Source of the DNA: Xiamenia xianingshaonis
GTDB taxonomy: Bacteria > Actinomycetota > Coriobacteriia > Coriobacteriales > Eggerthellaceae
Length of the DNA: 64,000 bases
Reading direction: 5' to 3'
NCBI RefSeq assembly: GCF_017945865.1
Contig: NZ_CP072829.1
Coordinates: 1,674,001-1,738,000, forward strand
This document shows positions 27,415-35,766 of this stretch, piece after piece. How positions within the stretch are numbered: position 1 is the stretch's first letter; the number at the start of each line of letters is the position of its first letter. The translations under genes and the position numbers were made by a program. The notes below the pieces were generated by a model. It did no database searches, was not told the DNA's origin, and saw only the letters and a program-made list of their open reading frames with translations.

Positions 27415-28659
27415 CTAAAGCCCGAAAGTTCTTTTCAGCGCCTTTTCCCGACGTTTGAAGCCTGGCTCGAACAGCGAAAACTCCCGCTCGCGACAACCGT
27501 TTTTTCGAGCGACGGTCCGCCAGCGCGCAACCGCTCCAAGAACTTCGGCAACGACCGCAGAAGCGTCTGCGTCGTCCAGGCCCGCATAAGCCGCAAGGTC
27601 CTTCAACGCAGCCACCTCCCCCTCGCCCGTCTCCCCTAAAATCGCAGTCGCGCGACACATGCCCTCATAGGGATTTGGATTCACGTCGAACAACGGCGAG
27701 AGGGTCCATGATCCCCTCAGACGCAAAAAGCCCCAATTACGCAGATGATCGTCGGTATTGCCAAGGGCAACCGAGAAGGTCACGCGCCGAAAGAAGTCGT
27801 GCAGCTCGGACGATGCCTCCTTCGAAAGCCCGGCTATGGCCTCGGCGAGCTCGGCATAGTCCCTCGACTCGCCGTCGAACGAGCCGAGCACCGTCATGCC
27901 GCTCAGGTACGCGATGCGCTTGCCGCCCATGCGCGAGCACTCCCGATCGAACCGCTCCAACAGAAGCGCAGCTTCGTTCCCTACGCGCACGAGCCGAGCG
28001 CCAGGCGTCTCAATGCCCGCCGCCCGCGCCAGGTCAAGAGCGGTTTTCTCCCACCCCATGACGTCCCACTCGTCGCCCGCATGGGAGAATTTCGCCAGCA
28101 AAAGACGCTCTCCGTCGCACACCGACGCTTTCGGACGAGCGCCGCCCAACGATCCCGAGCCCGCGTCGAGCAGTTCTTTCACCTGTTCATGACCTGCTTT
28201 GTCGGCAGCCGCCATGCGTGCCGCACGCAGAAGAACCGGAAGCTGCACAAGAGGCGGAATGGACGGCGACGCCGAAAGAAAGTCGCCGCCAGGCTCGCGA
28301 AAGCGCAGCGATCCCTCCCGCGTCCGGTCAAACACCCCCGCAAGGTAATCGACCTCGTCAAGCTGACGCAAGGGCAGGCCCGCTTCGCTCGTCGACCTGC
28401 GCTCGCGCTCGATGAGGCGACGCCCCCAGCGATCAGGCGACGAATCGCGAAACGCCCCTGGAAGCCCCGAACAATGCAGCGTTCCCGTCATCAGCGGCAA
28501 TTCCGGATCGAGGGCAAAGACGCCGGGAAAAGCGGAGAGATACGTCGCGTCGTACAGAAACGTCGTTGAAACCTTGCCGTGCCTGAGCGCAAACCGGGCG
28601 GTTCCCACGCGAACGTCCTCGCCGGACGAGCAGTCGAACACTTCGAGAACAGGAAGCAT
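27415..28659 (-). CDS. hipA: HipA-type serine/threonine kinase toxin
   Basis: A 414-residue HipA-like kinase. In E. coli the protein phosphorylates glutamyl-tRNA synthetase and produces persistence; targets in other lineages differ. The N-terminal Couple_HipA part (VGTARFALRHGKVSTTFLYD) is followed by the phosphorylation-loop region SGSLGGARPKASV, the ATP-binding AKFSHAGDEWDVMGWEKTAL, and the catalytic block NTDDHLRNWGFL with metal-binding SPLFDVNPNP. All key residues appear intact, so the kinase is probably active. ATG at 28659 is three bases after the hipB stop codon, giving a coupled hipBA operon. Confidence 0.92.
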   Translation of the reverse strand: MLPVLEVFDCSSGEDVRVGTARFALRHGKVSTTFLYDATYLSAFPGVFALDPELPLMTGTLHCSGLPGAFRDSSPDRWGRRLIERERRSTSEAGLPLRQLDEVDYLAGVFDRTREGSLRFREPGGDFLSASPSIPPLVQLPVLLRAARMAAADKAGHEQVKELLDAGSGSLGGARPKASVCDGERLLLAKFSHAGDEWDVMGWEKTALDLARAAGIETPGARLVRVGNEAALLLERFDRECSRMGGKRIAYLSGMTVLGSFDGESRDYAELAEAIAGLSKEASSELHDFFRRVTFSVALGNTDDHLRNWGFLRLRGSWTLSPLFDVNPNPYEGMCRATAILGETGEGEVAALKDLAAYAGLDDADASAVVAEVLGAVARWRTVARKNGCREREFSLFEPGFKRREKALKRTFGL

Positions 28660-28662
28660 GCG

Positions 28663-28962
28663 CTAATTCCTTACTCGTTTGGGAAGCTCCTGGTCGGCCC
28701 GCAAGCGACCATAGTCGGTTTCGTAGGGATCTATGGCGTCGACAACGCGATCAAGAACCCCCACGTTCGCACACACGTTCAGAACGGTTTCAAACGACAC
28801 GGACGGATCGCCGTGCTCGAGGCGCCCGATGGTGCTGCGACTCGCATTCGCTTTTTCCGCCAGCTGCTGCACGGTCAAGCCGTGCAGCTTGCGCCAGGTG
28901 GCAACGCTTTCTCCGATAGCCCTTGCGGCGAGCGCGGTCCGAACGGTGGTCGGTCGTTTCAA
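28663..28962 (-). CDS. hipB: HipB-type XRE antitoxin and repressor
   Basis: A 99-residue XRE-family DNA-binding protein: helix-turn-helix LTVQQLAEKANASRSTIGRLEHG at about residues 29-51. It is expected to bind HipA and repress its own operon. The start is TTG at 28962 (read MKRPTTV), with AAAGGAG about 5 bases upstream. The upstream region is notably AT-rich and contains a palindrome overlapping a TATAAT box (see the regulatory entry). Confidence 0.9.
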   Translation of the reverse strand: MKRPTTVRTALAARAIGESVATWRKLHGLTVQQLAEKANASRSTIGRLEHGDPSVSFETVLNVCANVGVLDRVVDAIDPYETDYGRLRADQELPKRVRN

Positions 28963-28993
28963 TGTTCTCCTTTATGTTTCATATTTCATACCT

Positions 28994-29007
28994 TAATAGC
29001 TATTATA
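28994..29007 (-). promoter_or_regulatory. candidate hipBA promoter and HipB operator
   Basis: A perfect 12-bp palindrome TAATAGCTATTA (28994-29005) overlaps a consensus -10 TATAAT on the minus strand (29007-29002), about 40 bases before the hipB start. No good -35 is visible at 16-18 bases. A repressor bound here would block RNA polymerase, consistent with autoregulation. Confidence 0.45.
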
Positions 29008-29143
29008 ACTTAAATATACAGCTTTACCATGAGATTTCCGCTCTACGCCACGAAATGCACCGACGCCTGGAAAAATCTGCCGCACCCGTTTCATCGGGTA
29101 TACTGAACGCATTGCGAAAACGTCACGAGAGAAAGCGAGCAGT

Positions 29144-29587
29144 ATGCGCTACGACGAGCTGAAAGACGAGATCAAAGCCGCCATGAAGGCGAAGGACAAA
29201 ACCCGCCTGTCGATCCTGCGCCAGGTGCATGGCGAAATCAAGAACATCGAGGTGAACGAGCGCCGCGACATCACCGACGCCGACGTGGACGCCATGCTGA
29301 AGCGCCTCATCAAGCAAACGCGCGAGACGCTCGACGGCTCCATCAAGGCGGCAAACGACGACGAGCGCACGGCCATGCTGGCCGAACAGGTGGAAATCCT
29401 CGAAGGGTATCTGCCCCGCCAGGTCTCTGGCGACGAGCTGGCGGGGCTTGTCGACGAAGTCATTGCCGAGGTGGGCGCGGAAAGCAAGCGAGACATGGGC
29501 AAAGTGATGGGCGCCCTGACCGCCAAGACCGGCGGCAACTTCGACAAGGCCGCCGCTGCCCAGCTGGTGGGGGCCAAGCTGAGCTAA
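29144..29587 (+). CDS. yqeY: GatB/YqeY domain-containing protein
   Basis: A 147-residue soluble helical protein of the YqeY family, related to the C-terminal domain of the amidotransferase GatB. Conserved stretches are MKAKDKTRLSILRQV near the N-terminus, QVEILEGYLPRQVSGDELA and the C-terminal DMGKVMGALTAK. It may bind tRNA or RNA, but the exact role is unknown. Length matches the family. AGAAAGCGAG precedes the ATG. It is divergent from hipB, with the terminator at 29688 downstream shared with galU. Confidence 0.93.
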   Translation: MRYDELKDEIKAAMKAKDKTRLSILRQVHGEIKNIEVNERRDITDADVDAMLKRLIKQTRETLDGSIKAANDDERTAMLAEQVEILEGYLPRQVSGDELAGLVDEVIAEVGAESKRDMGKVMGALTAKTGGNFDKAAAAQLVGAKLS

Positions 29588-29687
29588 TTGCTGCTGGAGC
29601 GTGGACGTTCGCCAGAACACCGGGACGGAATTTTCTGCTTTCCTCGGAGTCCTTGAACGCGAGCGCGCAGGAATTGCGCATGTGCTC

Positions 29688-29723
29688 AAAAGGCCCCCTC
29701 GATTGATCGCGGGGGCCTTTTTG
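29688..29723. terminator. bidirectional terminator between yqeY and galU
   Basis: An 11-bp stem AAAAGGCCCCC (29688-29698) / GGGGGCCTTTT (29711-29721) with a 12-base loop, followed by T residues on the plus strand and also flanked by A, so it can serve both convergent genes. It is the clearest intrinsic terminator in the window. Confidence 0.85.
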
Positions 29724-29780
29724 GGTTCGGGGGTCTTGCGTTCGGGCTTTTTGCTCGGACGCGGTTTTGCCGCTTGTGCT

Positions 29781-30593
29781 TTACTTGCCTTTGCGGGCGT
29801 AGAGGGCGTTGTTGGTGGCGAGCCAGGTTTCTATGGTGCCGGTGTCGAAACCGTCTTCTGGGTCGATGACCAGGGCGTACATGTCCTCTTCCCGCAGCAG
29901 GGCATCGAGGGCATCGGTCAGCTGGATCTCGCCGCCGGCGGTGGGCTTCGCGTCGGCGAGCAGTTCCATCACCCGCGGCGACAGCAGGTAGCGGCCGAAC
30001 ACCGCCAAGTTCGACGGCGCATCTTCCACGGCCGGCTTCTCGACGAGCGACTCGACCTTCCACACGTCGCCGTCTTCTTGTGCGCCTGCAATAACGCCGA
30101 AGCGGCTCACCTCTTCTTGCGGCACCGGCATGACCGCGATGACGCTCGCGCCGCCGTGCGCGTCCGAGATTTCCTGCATGCGCGGCAGCATGGCGTTGTC
30201 GGGCACGATGACGTCGCCGAGCATCACGTAAAACGGCTCGTCGCCGGTCTTTTCGTGAGCGCAGTAAATGGCATGGCCCAAGCCGAGCGGTTCGTCTTGG
30301 TACACGTAGGTGACGTTGTAGTTCCCCACGGCTTCCACCTTGTCGGCGAAGTCGTCCTTGCCGCGCTCCCGCAGCATGCTCACCAGCTCCACGTCGGGCG
30401 CGAAGTGGGCTTCGATGGCCTTCTTGTCGCGGCCGTTGATGATCACCACCTCGTCAGCCGCCGACGCCAAGCCTTCTTCCACCACGTATTGGATGACGGG
30501 GCGGTCGACGACCGGCAACATCTCTTTCGGCTGTGCCTTCGTAACCGGCAAGAACCGCGAGCCCAAGCCCGCTGCAGGAATAAGCGCCTTCAT
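29781..30593 (-). CDS. galU: UTP-glucose-1-phosphate uridylyltransferase
   Basis: Makes UDP-glucose for envelope sugars. The 270-residue protein has the nucleotidyltransferase signature LIPAAGLGSRFLPVTKAQPK at the N-terminus. The family core includes EMLPVVDRPVIQYVVEEGL, QDEPLGLGHAIYCA, VMLGDVIVP and the C-terminal GFDTGTIETWLATNNA. It is slightly shorter than many GalU proteins (about 290). The start at 30593 is fixed by homology; the AAAGG upstream is modestly placed. A frame extending to 30713 was rejected as unlike the family. It lies downstream of ccmD on the same strand with a hairpin between them. Confidence 0.95.
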   Translation of the reverse strand: MKALIPAAGLGSRFLPVTKAQPKEMLPVVDRPVIQYVVEEGLASAADEVVIINGRDKKAIEAHFAPDVELVSMLRERGKDDFADKVEAVGNYNVTYVYQDEPLGLGHAIYCAHEKTGDEPFYVMLGDVIVPDNAMLPRMQEISDAHGGASVIAVMPVPQEEVSRFGVIAGAQEDGDVWKVESLVEKPAVEDAPSNLAVFGRYLLSPRVMELLADAKPTAGGEIQLTDALDALLREEDMYALVIDPEDGFDTGTIETWLATNNALYARKGK

Positions 30594-30674
30594 GAACCAG
30601 CCTTTCTCGTCTGGGAAAGTTCGGGCCATTGTATCACGAAGTACCTTGCTCAGGAATTCGTTCTGTCGCGCTCC

Positions 30675-30698
30675 CCCAAGCGTGCCCGGACGCTTGGG
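30675..30698 (-). terminator. hairpin after ccmD
   Basis: A perfect 9-bp stem CCCAAGCGT (30675-30683) / ACGCTTGGG (30690-30698) with a 6-base loop, about 50 bases beyond the ccmD stop. It probably ends the ccm transcript before galU. Confidence 0.6.
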
Positions 30699-30749
30699 AT
30701 TTTCGGGCCGCACGGCAACAAGCCGCCCGATCGCGCAGGGCAGGCCGCC

Positions 30750-30950
30750 CTATTCGCCGACGACGCCCTTCTTCCGCAGCTCGTCAAGCTCTTCTTCCAG
30801 GACGGCCATCTGCGCTTCGGCTTTTTTCTGGCCGCGCATGATGATGAAGACGTACACGAGCACGGCGCACCACATGAGCGCGTAGGCAGCGATGAGGAAC
30901 GGAGCGGACGGCAGGATGGTGCTGTAGATTTCGACGAGAACGGGATTCAT
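30750..30950 (-). CDS. ccmD: CcmD-like small membrane protein
   Basis: A 66-residue protein with one membrane helix (APFLIAAYALMWCAVLVYVF), a basic stop and a charged coiled-coil tail (MAVLEEELDELRKKG). This architecture and the position directly after ccmC match CcmD, which in System I stabilises the CcmABC complex and helps release haem-loaded CcmE. The sequence is too short for certainty beyond that. GAGAGGA lies 6 bases before ATG. Confidence 0.75.
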   Translation of the reverse strand: MNPVLVEIYSTILPSAPFLIAAYALMWCAVLVYVFIIMRGQKKAEAQMAVLEEELDELRKKGVVGE

Positions 30951-31027
30951 GGGATTTCCTCTCGATTGACCTGGGAAAAGGTGGTGTTTGCATGCTTGGA
31001 AGACGGGCGGCGCGCGGGTCGGTCGCG

Positions 31028-31798
31028 CTAGTCGTCAAGCGCCTCTTTCACGGCTTCGACGCGCTGGGCCAGGCGCACCTGGCGGAAGCGCATGCGGTAC
31101 AGCCCGAAGCCGACGCAGACCATGCCGATCATGATGACGGCCACGGTCAGGCCCATCTCGCCGGTCATGCCGCCTTCGCGCAGCACGACCGGATGCAGGC
31201 TCGACGGAATGAGGCGCGTGACCATGTAGCAGATGGGCACGTCCACGAACGCGATGATGCCGATGACCGCCGAATACACCGCGCGACGCTCGGGCTCGTC
31301 AAGGGCGCTGCGCAGCACGAAGTACGCGATGATGATGAGCATGAGAATAAGGTAAGTGGTCAGGCGCGGATCCCACGTCCACCACACGCCCCATTCGAAG
31401 CGCGTCCACAAATCGCCCGTGATCATGGTGCACACGATGAACAGGAGCGCGACTTCCATGCAGACAGACGCGCACGTGTCGAAGCGCTGGTTTTTCGTCA
31501 TGAGGAAGCGGACGCAATAATAGCAGCCGAACGCAAGCGCGCCGAACGAGATCATCGCGGCGGGCATGTGGAAGAAGAAGATCTTCTGCGACAGCAACAG
31601 CTTGCTCGACACCATCGACCCGCCGATCATTTCGACGCCGCTGACCGCCGCGCCGTTGACCGGGCCGACGAACAAAAACGCCATGAGGAAGCCGACCGTC
31701 GTCAGAACGGCGCCCGCAAGCATCGCCCACGGCCCCCACTGATCGGGCCGCTGGCCGCCTTCAGGCAGCTTGATCGGCTTGTTGGGATTTTGAGCCAT
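31028..31798 (-). CDS. ccmC: heme exporter/handling protein CcmC
   Basis: A 256-residue six-helix membrane protein of the haem-handling family. The tryptophan-rich periplasmic motif is GVWWTWDPRLTTYLIL, and conserved histidines flank it (KIFFFHMPAAMISF before it and SSLHPVVLREGG after it), the haem ligands in this family. CcmC loads haem onto CcmE. AAAGGA lies before ATG at 31798. The gene follows ccmB by 19 bases on the minus strand, between ccmB and ccmD, as in proteobacterial ccm operons. Confidence 0.93.
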   Translation of the reverse strand: MAQNPNKPIKLPEGGQRPDQWGPWAMLAGAVLTTVGFLMAFLFVGPVNGAAVSGVEMIGGSMVSSKLLLSQKIFFFHMPAAMISFGALAFGCYYCVRFLMTKNQRFDTCASVCMEVALLFIVCTMITGDLWTRFEWGVWWTWDPRLTTYLILMLIIIAYFVLRSALDEPERRAVYSAVIGIIAFVDVPICYMVTRLIPSSLHPVVLREGGMTGEMGLTVAVIMIGMVCVGFGLYRMRFRQVRLAQRVEAVKEALDD

Positions 31799-31817
31799 GT
31801 CGCGTCCTTTCTACGGC

Positions 31818-32534
31818 CTAGGCCGTGATCACGAAATCGTACAACACCCAGCTCAGCAGTATCATGATGACATCGTAGCCGCCCGCGAGCACGCTCGACA
31901 GGAAAAACACGTCCATGAAGCCGTCCGCACCCACGATGACGGCCGTCGTGGCCGAGGCGCAGGCATACAGCAGCGGAAAGGTGAGCGGCACGAACAGCAC
32001 CGCCAGCATGACGTCTTTGCCGCGCGTGTTCACCGTGATGGTCGAAAGCAACGTGCCGATGCCGGCCATGCCGATCGTGCCGAGCAGAAGCGGCGCCACG
32101 AGCAAGTACCAGCTGCTTCCCAGCGGCACGCCGGTGAGGAAGAAAAAGTAGAACAGCGGCAGTGCTATGACCTCGACGACCAGCAGAAACAGCACGTTCG
32201 ACGTAGCCTTCGCCAGAAACACCACCGAGCGGTCGAGCGGCACGAGCAAGACGCCTTCCAGGCAGCCCTGCTCCTTCTCGTGGGAAAACGAGCGGTTGAG
32301 CCCCAGAAGCGACGTGAACACCAGAAGCGTCCACAGAAGGCCGCCCGCCGCCTGCAGCAGGTTGAAGCCGTCGGTGGTCTGGCCGAGCGCCGCGCCGAAC
32401 ACGATGAGCACGAGCAGCGCGTAGATGCCCATGGACGTGAGCATCTCCTTCGTGCGAAACTCCTGCTCAAGGTCTTTGCGCAGCAGCGTCTTGTACTGCT
32501 GGAACGTGGAAGGCTTGCGCAGCGACACCGGCAT
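31818..32534 (-). CDS. ccmB: heme exporter protein CcmB (ABC permease)
   Basis: A 238-residue ABC-type membrane subunit with six hydrophobic helices. Family features include the N-terminal YKTLLRKDLEQEFRTKEML and the central FSHEKEQGCLEGVLLVPLDR, an amphipathic coupling segment. With CcmA and CcmC it forms the complex that uses ATP to release haem-loaded CcmE. ATG begins immediately after the TAA of ccmA with no gap, so translation is coupled. Confidence 0.92.
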   Translation of the reverse strand: MPVSLRKPSTFQQYKTLLRKDLEQEFRTKEMLTSMGIYALLVLIVFGAALGQTTDGFNLLQAAGGLLWTLLVFTSLLGLNRSFSHEKEQGCLEGVLLVPLDRSVVFLAKATSNVLFLLVVEVIALPLFYFFFLTGVPLGSSWYLLVAPLLLGTIGMAGIGTLLSTITVNTRGKDVMLAVLFVPLTFPLLYACASATTAVIVGADGFMDVFFLSSVLAGGYDVIMILLSWVLYDFVITA

Positions 32535-33284
32535 TTACGACACCCCCATTCCGACGGTTTGGCGGTACAGGTCGGCGAACTCTTCGAACACAAAGTCCGA
32601 TTTCGGACCGAACGCGACGACGCGGCCTTTCGCGAGCACAAGCGCGTGGGTGCACATGTCGAAGCCTTTGCGCAGGTCATGGCTGACCATGACGAAGGTG
32701 CGGCCCGCACGCTGGCGCTCGACGAGGTCGTCGAAGATGTCGACCGCGTGCGGGTCAAGGCCCGAATACGGCTCGTCAAGGAAGACGACGTCGGGGTCGT
32801 GGATGAGGGCGCGGGCGATGGAGAGGCGCTGGGTCATGCCGCGCGAGAACGTGCGCACCACGTCGAGCCGGCGATGCTTCAGTTCCACCGCCTCCAGCAT
32901 TTCGAGCGTGCGAGCCTCCGGGTCGACCACGCCGTAGAGCCGCGCGTAGAACAGCAGGTTCTGCTCGGCCGTCAGATCGGGGTAGAGCATGGAGTTGTGC
33001 GAGATCATGCCGATGTGGTCGCGGGCGGCGTCCGGGTCTTCCTTCAGGTCGACACCCATGAGCCGGGCCGTGCCGGACGTTGGGCGCGACAGCGTGGCCA
33101 GCATGCGCAGAAGCGTGGTCTTCCCCGCCCCGTTCGGGCCGAAGATGGACAGAAACGCGCCGCGCGGCACCTCGAGGGACACCTTGTCGACCGCCTTGCG
33201 CGTGCCGAACGCCTTCGAAAGCTTCTTCGTCTCAATGGCCGGCGCGTCTTTGTCGCACGCCGCAACCTTGCCCTTCGCCGCCAT
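32535..33284 (-). CDS. ccmA: heme exporter ATP-binding protein CcmA
   Basis: A 249-residue ABC ATPase: Walker A FGPNGAGKTTLLRML, Q-loop region HIGMISHNSMLYPDLTAEQN, signature FSRGMTQRLSIARAL, Walker B PDVVFLDEPYSGLDP and switch histidine VMVSHDLRKG. All catalytic motifs are intact. The signature Ser-Arg-Gly-Met is a common ABC variant. It begins one base after the ccmF stop and is followed directly by ccmB, making ccmF-A-B a tight block. Assignment as CcmA rather than another ABC protein rests on this context. Confidence 0.92.
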   Translation of the reverse strand: MAAKGKVAACDKDAPAIETKKLSKAFGTRKAVDKVSLEVPRGAFLSIFGPNGAGKTTLLRMLATLSRPTSGTARLMGVDLKEDPDAARDHIGMISHNSMLYPDLTAEQNLLFYARLYGVVDPEARTLEMLEAVELKHRRLDVVRTFSRGMTQRLSIARALIHDPDVVFLDEPYSGLDPHAVDIFDDLVERQRAGRTFVMVSHDLRKGFDMCTHALVLAKGRVVAFGPKSDFVFEEFADLYRQTVGMGVS

Positions 33285-33285
33285 G

Positions 33286-35682
33286 CTAGGCCCGGCTTTC
33301 GGAATCGCTCGGAGCCTGCGGGGCGGCTTGCGGTTCTGCTGCTGGCGGCGTCGGTGGTTCCGCTAGCGGTTCTGTTTTCGTATCTGGTACGGTAACAGTC
33401 TCGACCACCTCGGGCGCCTCGCTCGCTTCGGGCGCCTCGGGAGCCTCAGCCGCCTTGCCCTCCCGGGAAGCTTCGCCCCCCTCGCCGACCGGGGGATTCT
33501 CGCCCGCTTCTGCGACCGCCCGCTTGCGGCTCGCCCCGCGGCAACCGAGTGTAGACACCGTCGCGCCCGCCATCAGCAAGAAGAAGCCGACCCACACCTC
33601 GGCGATGAGCGGGTTCACGCGCACGTCCATTGAAAACTCGTCGTCGGCGGTCATGCCGCGATAGACCACGAACAGGTCCTCTTCCGCAAAGCTGACGACG
33701 CTCGCGAGCAGCTTCTGCTGCTGGGTCGTCTGCACCAGCTGCACCGTCGGATCGACCGTGCCGACGAACTGGTCGCCCTTGTACACGTCGAAGAACACGC
33801 GGTAGAAGATGTCGGAGCCGTTCTCGTCCTCGACGACCTCGTTGGCCTGGTACTTCAGCGTAAAGTCCTGGATGGTGAAGTCGTTGGTGGCCGTGTCGGT
33901 TTTTTGGTCGTAGCCGACATACCCCACGCGCTCGGTGACGTACATCGACGACCCGATGAGGCCGACGAGGATGACCGCCATGCCGAAGTGTGCAAGACAG
34001 CCGCCGAAGGTGGACGCGCGGTTGACCATCATGCCGAAGAACGCCTTGACGCGGCCGACGTCCTTCGCCTTCGCATACGCCGCCACGCCGCGCGCGATCA
34101 TGAACAGCGCGTTGAAGAACAGCACGCTCGCCACCGCCAGCCCGACGACCGTCAGGCCCAGGTAATACCACGACGGCGCATAGGTGGTCAGCATTTCGGC
34201 GGCGTTGGCGTCGCCTTCGGCCGCAAGCGCCGTGTAGTAGGCCACGTTGTCGTTGTAAACCGGCACCAGATACGTCACGAAGTAGACCATAAGGCCCACG
34301 AACAGCACCGCCGCGCAGATGCCCGGCACCTTCGCGCGCTTCAGAAAAGCGCTCCCTTGGGTCTTGCCCCACGAAAGCAGCGGACACACGGCCAAAATGG
34401 CCAGGTAGATGACGCCAAGCGGGCGCCCGATGGCATCGTAGGTGCCCGTGGAGACCTGCTGCCCGCCGAACGGCAGCCAGCTGGGCAGGGCACTTGCGAT
34501 CGTGAGATAGGCCAGCAGAAACGCGACGACGACCATGATGACGTTGTTGAAGTAGTACGCCGCCTCGCGCGAGGCCATGGACTCCATGTCGTCTTCGCCG
34601 CCCTCGCTCGGGCCGAACGATTTCCAGCGAACGGCCAGCCCGACGATGCCGGCAAGGACCGACACGACGATGAGCGCCCCGAACAGCACGAGCGACACCA
34701 GGTCTCCCTCGAAGGCGTGCACCGACTGCACGAGCCCCGAGCGCGAGATGAACGTGCCGACGATGACGAACGCGAACGTGAGGCACGCGCACATCACCGA
34801 CCAGCGCTTGAACGCACCGCGCTGGCGATACACCGTGAAGCTGTGGATGAGCGCCACGCCCACGAGCCACGAAAGCAGGCTGGCGTTTTCAACCGGGTCC
34901 CAGCCCCAGTAGCCGCCCCAGCCGAGCACCACGTAGGCCCACACGGCGCCAAGCCCGATGCCGATGCCCAAAAACAACCAGCTGAACAGGGCGTATCGCT
35001 GAGAGCGGATCACCCATTCGCGACTGGGGTCGTTCACGACGAGCGCGCCGATGGCGAACGCGAACGGGATGGTCAGGCCCGCGTAGCCAACGAACAGCGT
35101 GGGCGGATGGATGGCCATGGCCCAGTGCTCGAGCAGGGCGTTCATGCCCAGCGTGGAAGCCGCCATCGTCAGCGAGCCGTCGAGGTTGAAGTACTTCGCC
35201 GGCGTGGCCGTGAAGGGCATGTTGCTTTCGGAGAACAGCAGCACGCCGACAAAGGCCCCCAGCACGACCTGCGACACGAGCAGCGCCATGGAGTCGAGCC
35301 GGTGCAGCTGGCGCATGTTGCGCACGGCCACCACGGCGTTGAACAGCGAAATGAGCCACGCCCAGAACAGAAGCGAGCCTTCGCGGCCGGCCCACAGGCC
35401 CGACAGCTTGTAGAGCCAGGCCAGCTCGCTCGACGAATCGCTGTGCTGGCGCAACACGTATTCGATGGTGTAGTCGCCCGCAAAGAAGCAGTAGACCAGA
35501 ATGCCGCAGCACAGCGTGAGCGCAACGGCCGTCAGGATGGCCGCGACATGGCCGCCCCAAGAAAGCGTTTCGGCAACAGCCGACTTCTTGCGGGCGAGCA
35601 TGGCTCCTGCCGCCAAGCACACCACTGATACGACTACGCCGGCAAACGCCACGAGCAGTCCCATCAAGCCTATCAGAGACAT
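33286..35682 (-). CDS. ccmF: cytochrome c-type biogenesis protein CcmF
   Basis: A 798-residue membrane protein of the haem-handling family, the presumed haem lyase that joins haem to apocytochrome c. About fourteen hydrophobic helices are seen. The tryptophan-rich motif GGYWGWDPVENASLLSWL is complete, with LSGLWAGREGSLLFWAWLIS and TVYRQRGAFKRWSVMCACL typical of CcmF. A large soluble segment follows, and the last ~75 residues are a Pro/Glu/Ala-rich tail (EAPEASEAPEVVETV), longer than usual. The start at 35682 has GGAGGA 6 bases upstream; the frame to 35724 is Arg-rich with no site. No separate CcmH or CcmI gene is in the cluster. Confidence 0.94.
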   Translation of the reverse strand: MSLIGLMGLLVAFAGVVVSVVCLAAGAMLARKKSAVAETLSWGGHVAAILTAVALTLCCGILVYCFFAGDYTIEYVLRQHSDSSSELAWLYKLSGLWAGREGSLLFWAWLISLFNAVVAVRNMRQLHRLDSMALLVSQVVLGAFVGVLLFSESNMPFTATPAKYFNLDGSLTMAASTLGMNALLEHWAMAIHPPTLFVGYAGLTIPFAFAIGALVVNDPSREWVIRSQRYALFSWLFLGIGIGLGAVWAYVVLGWGGYWGWDPVENASLLSWLVGVALIHSFTVYRQRGAFKRWSVMCACLTFAFVIVGTFISRSGLVQSVHAFEGDLVSLVLFGALIVVSVLAGIVGLAVRWKSFGPSEGGEDDMESMASREAAYYFNNVIMVVVAFLLAYLTIASALPSWLPFGGQQVSTGTYDAIGRPLGVIYLAILAVCPLLSWGKTQGSAFLKRAKVPGICAAVLFVGLMVYFVTYLVPVYNDNVAYYTALAAEGDANAAEMLTTYAPSWYYLGLTVVGLAVASVLFFNALFMIARGVAAYAKAKDVGRVKAFFGMMVNRASTFGGCLAHFGMAVILVGLIGSSMYVTERVGYVGYDQKTDTATNDFTIQDFTLKYQANEVVEDENGSDIFYRVFFDVYKGDQFVGTVDPTVQLVQTTQQQKLLASVVSFAEEDLFVVYRGMTADDEFSMDVRVNPLIAEVWVGFFLLMAGATVSTLGCRGASRKRAVAEAGENPPVGEGGEASREGKAAEAPEAPEASEAPEVVETVTVPDTKTEPLAEPPTPPAAEPQAAPQAPSDSESRA

Positions 35683-35766
35683 ACGTCTTCCTCCCACCTC
35701 GCGCCGCCTGTGCCGACGGCGCATCGATGTTGAAAGGCGAGCCCCTCAACCCGCCCTTTTTGCTTG

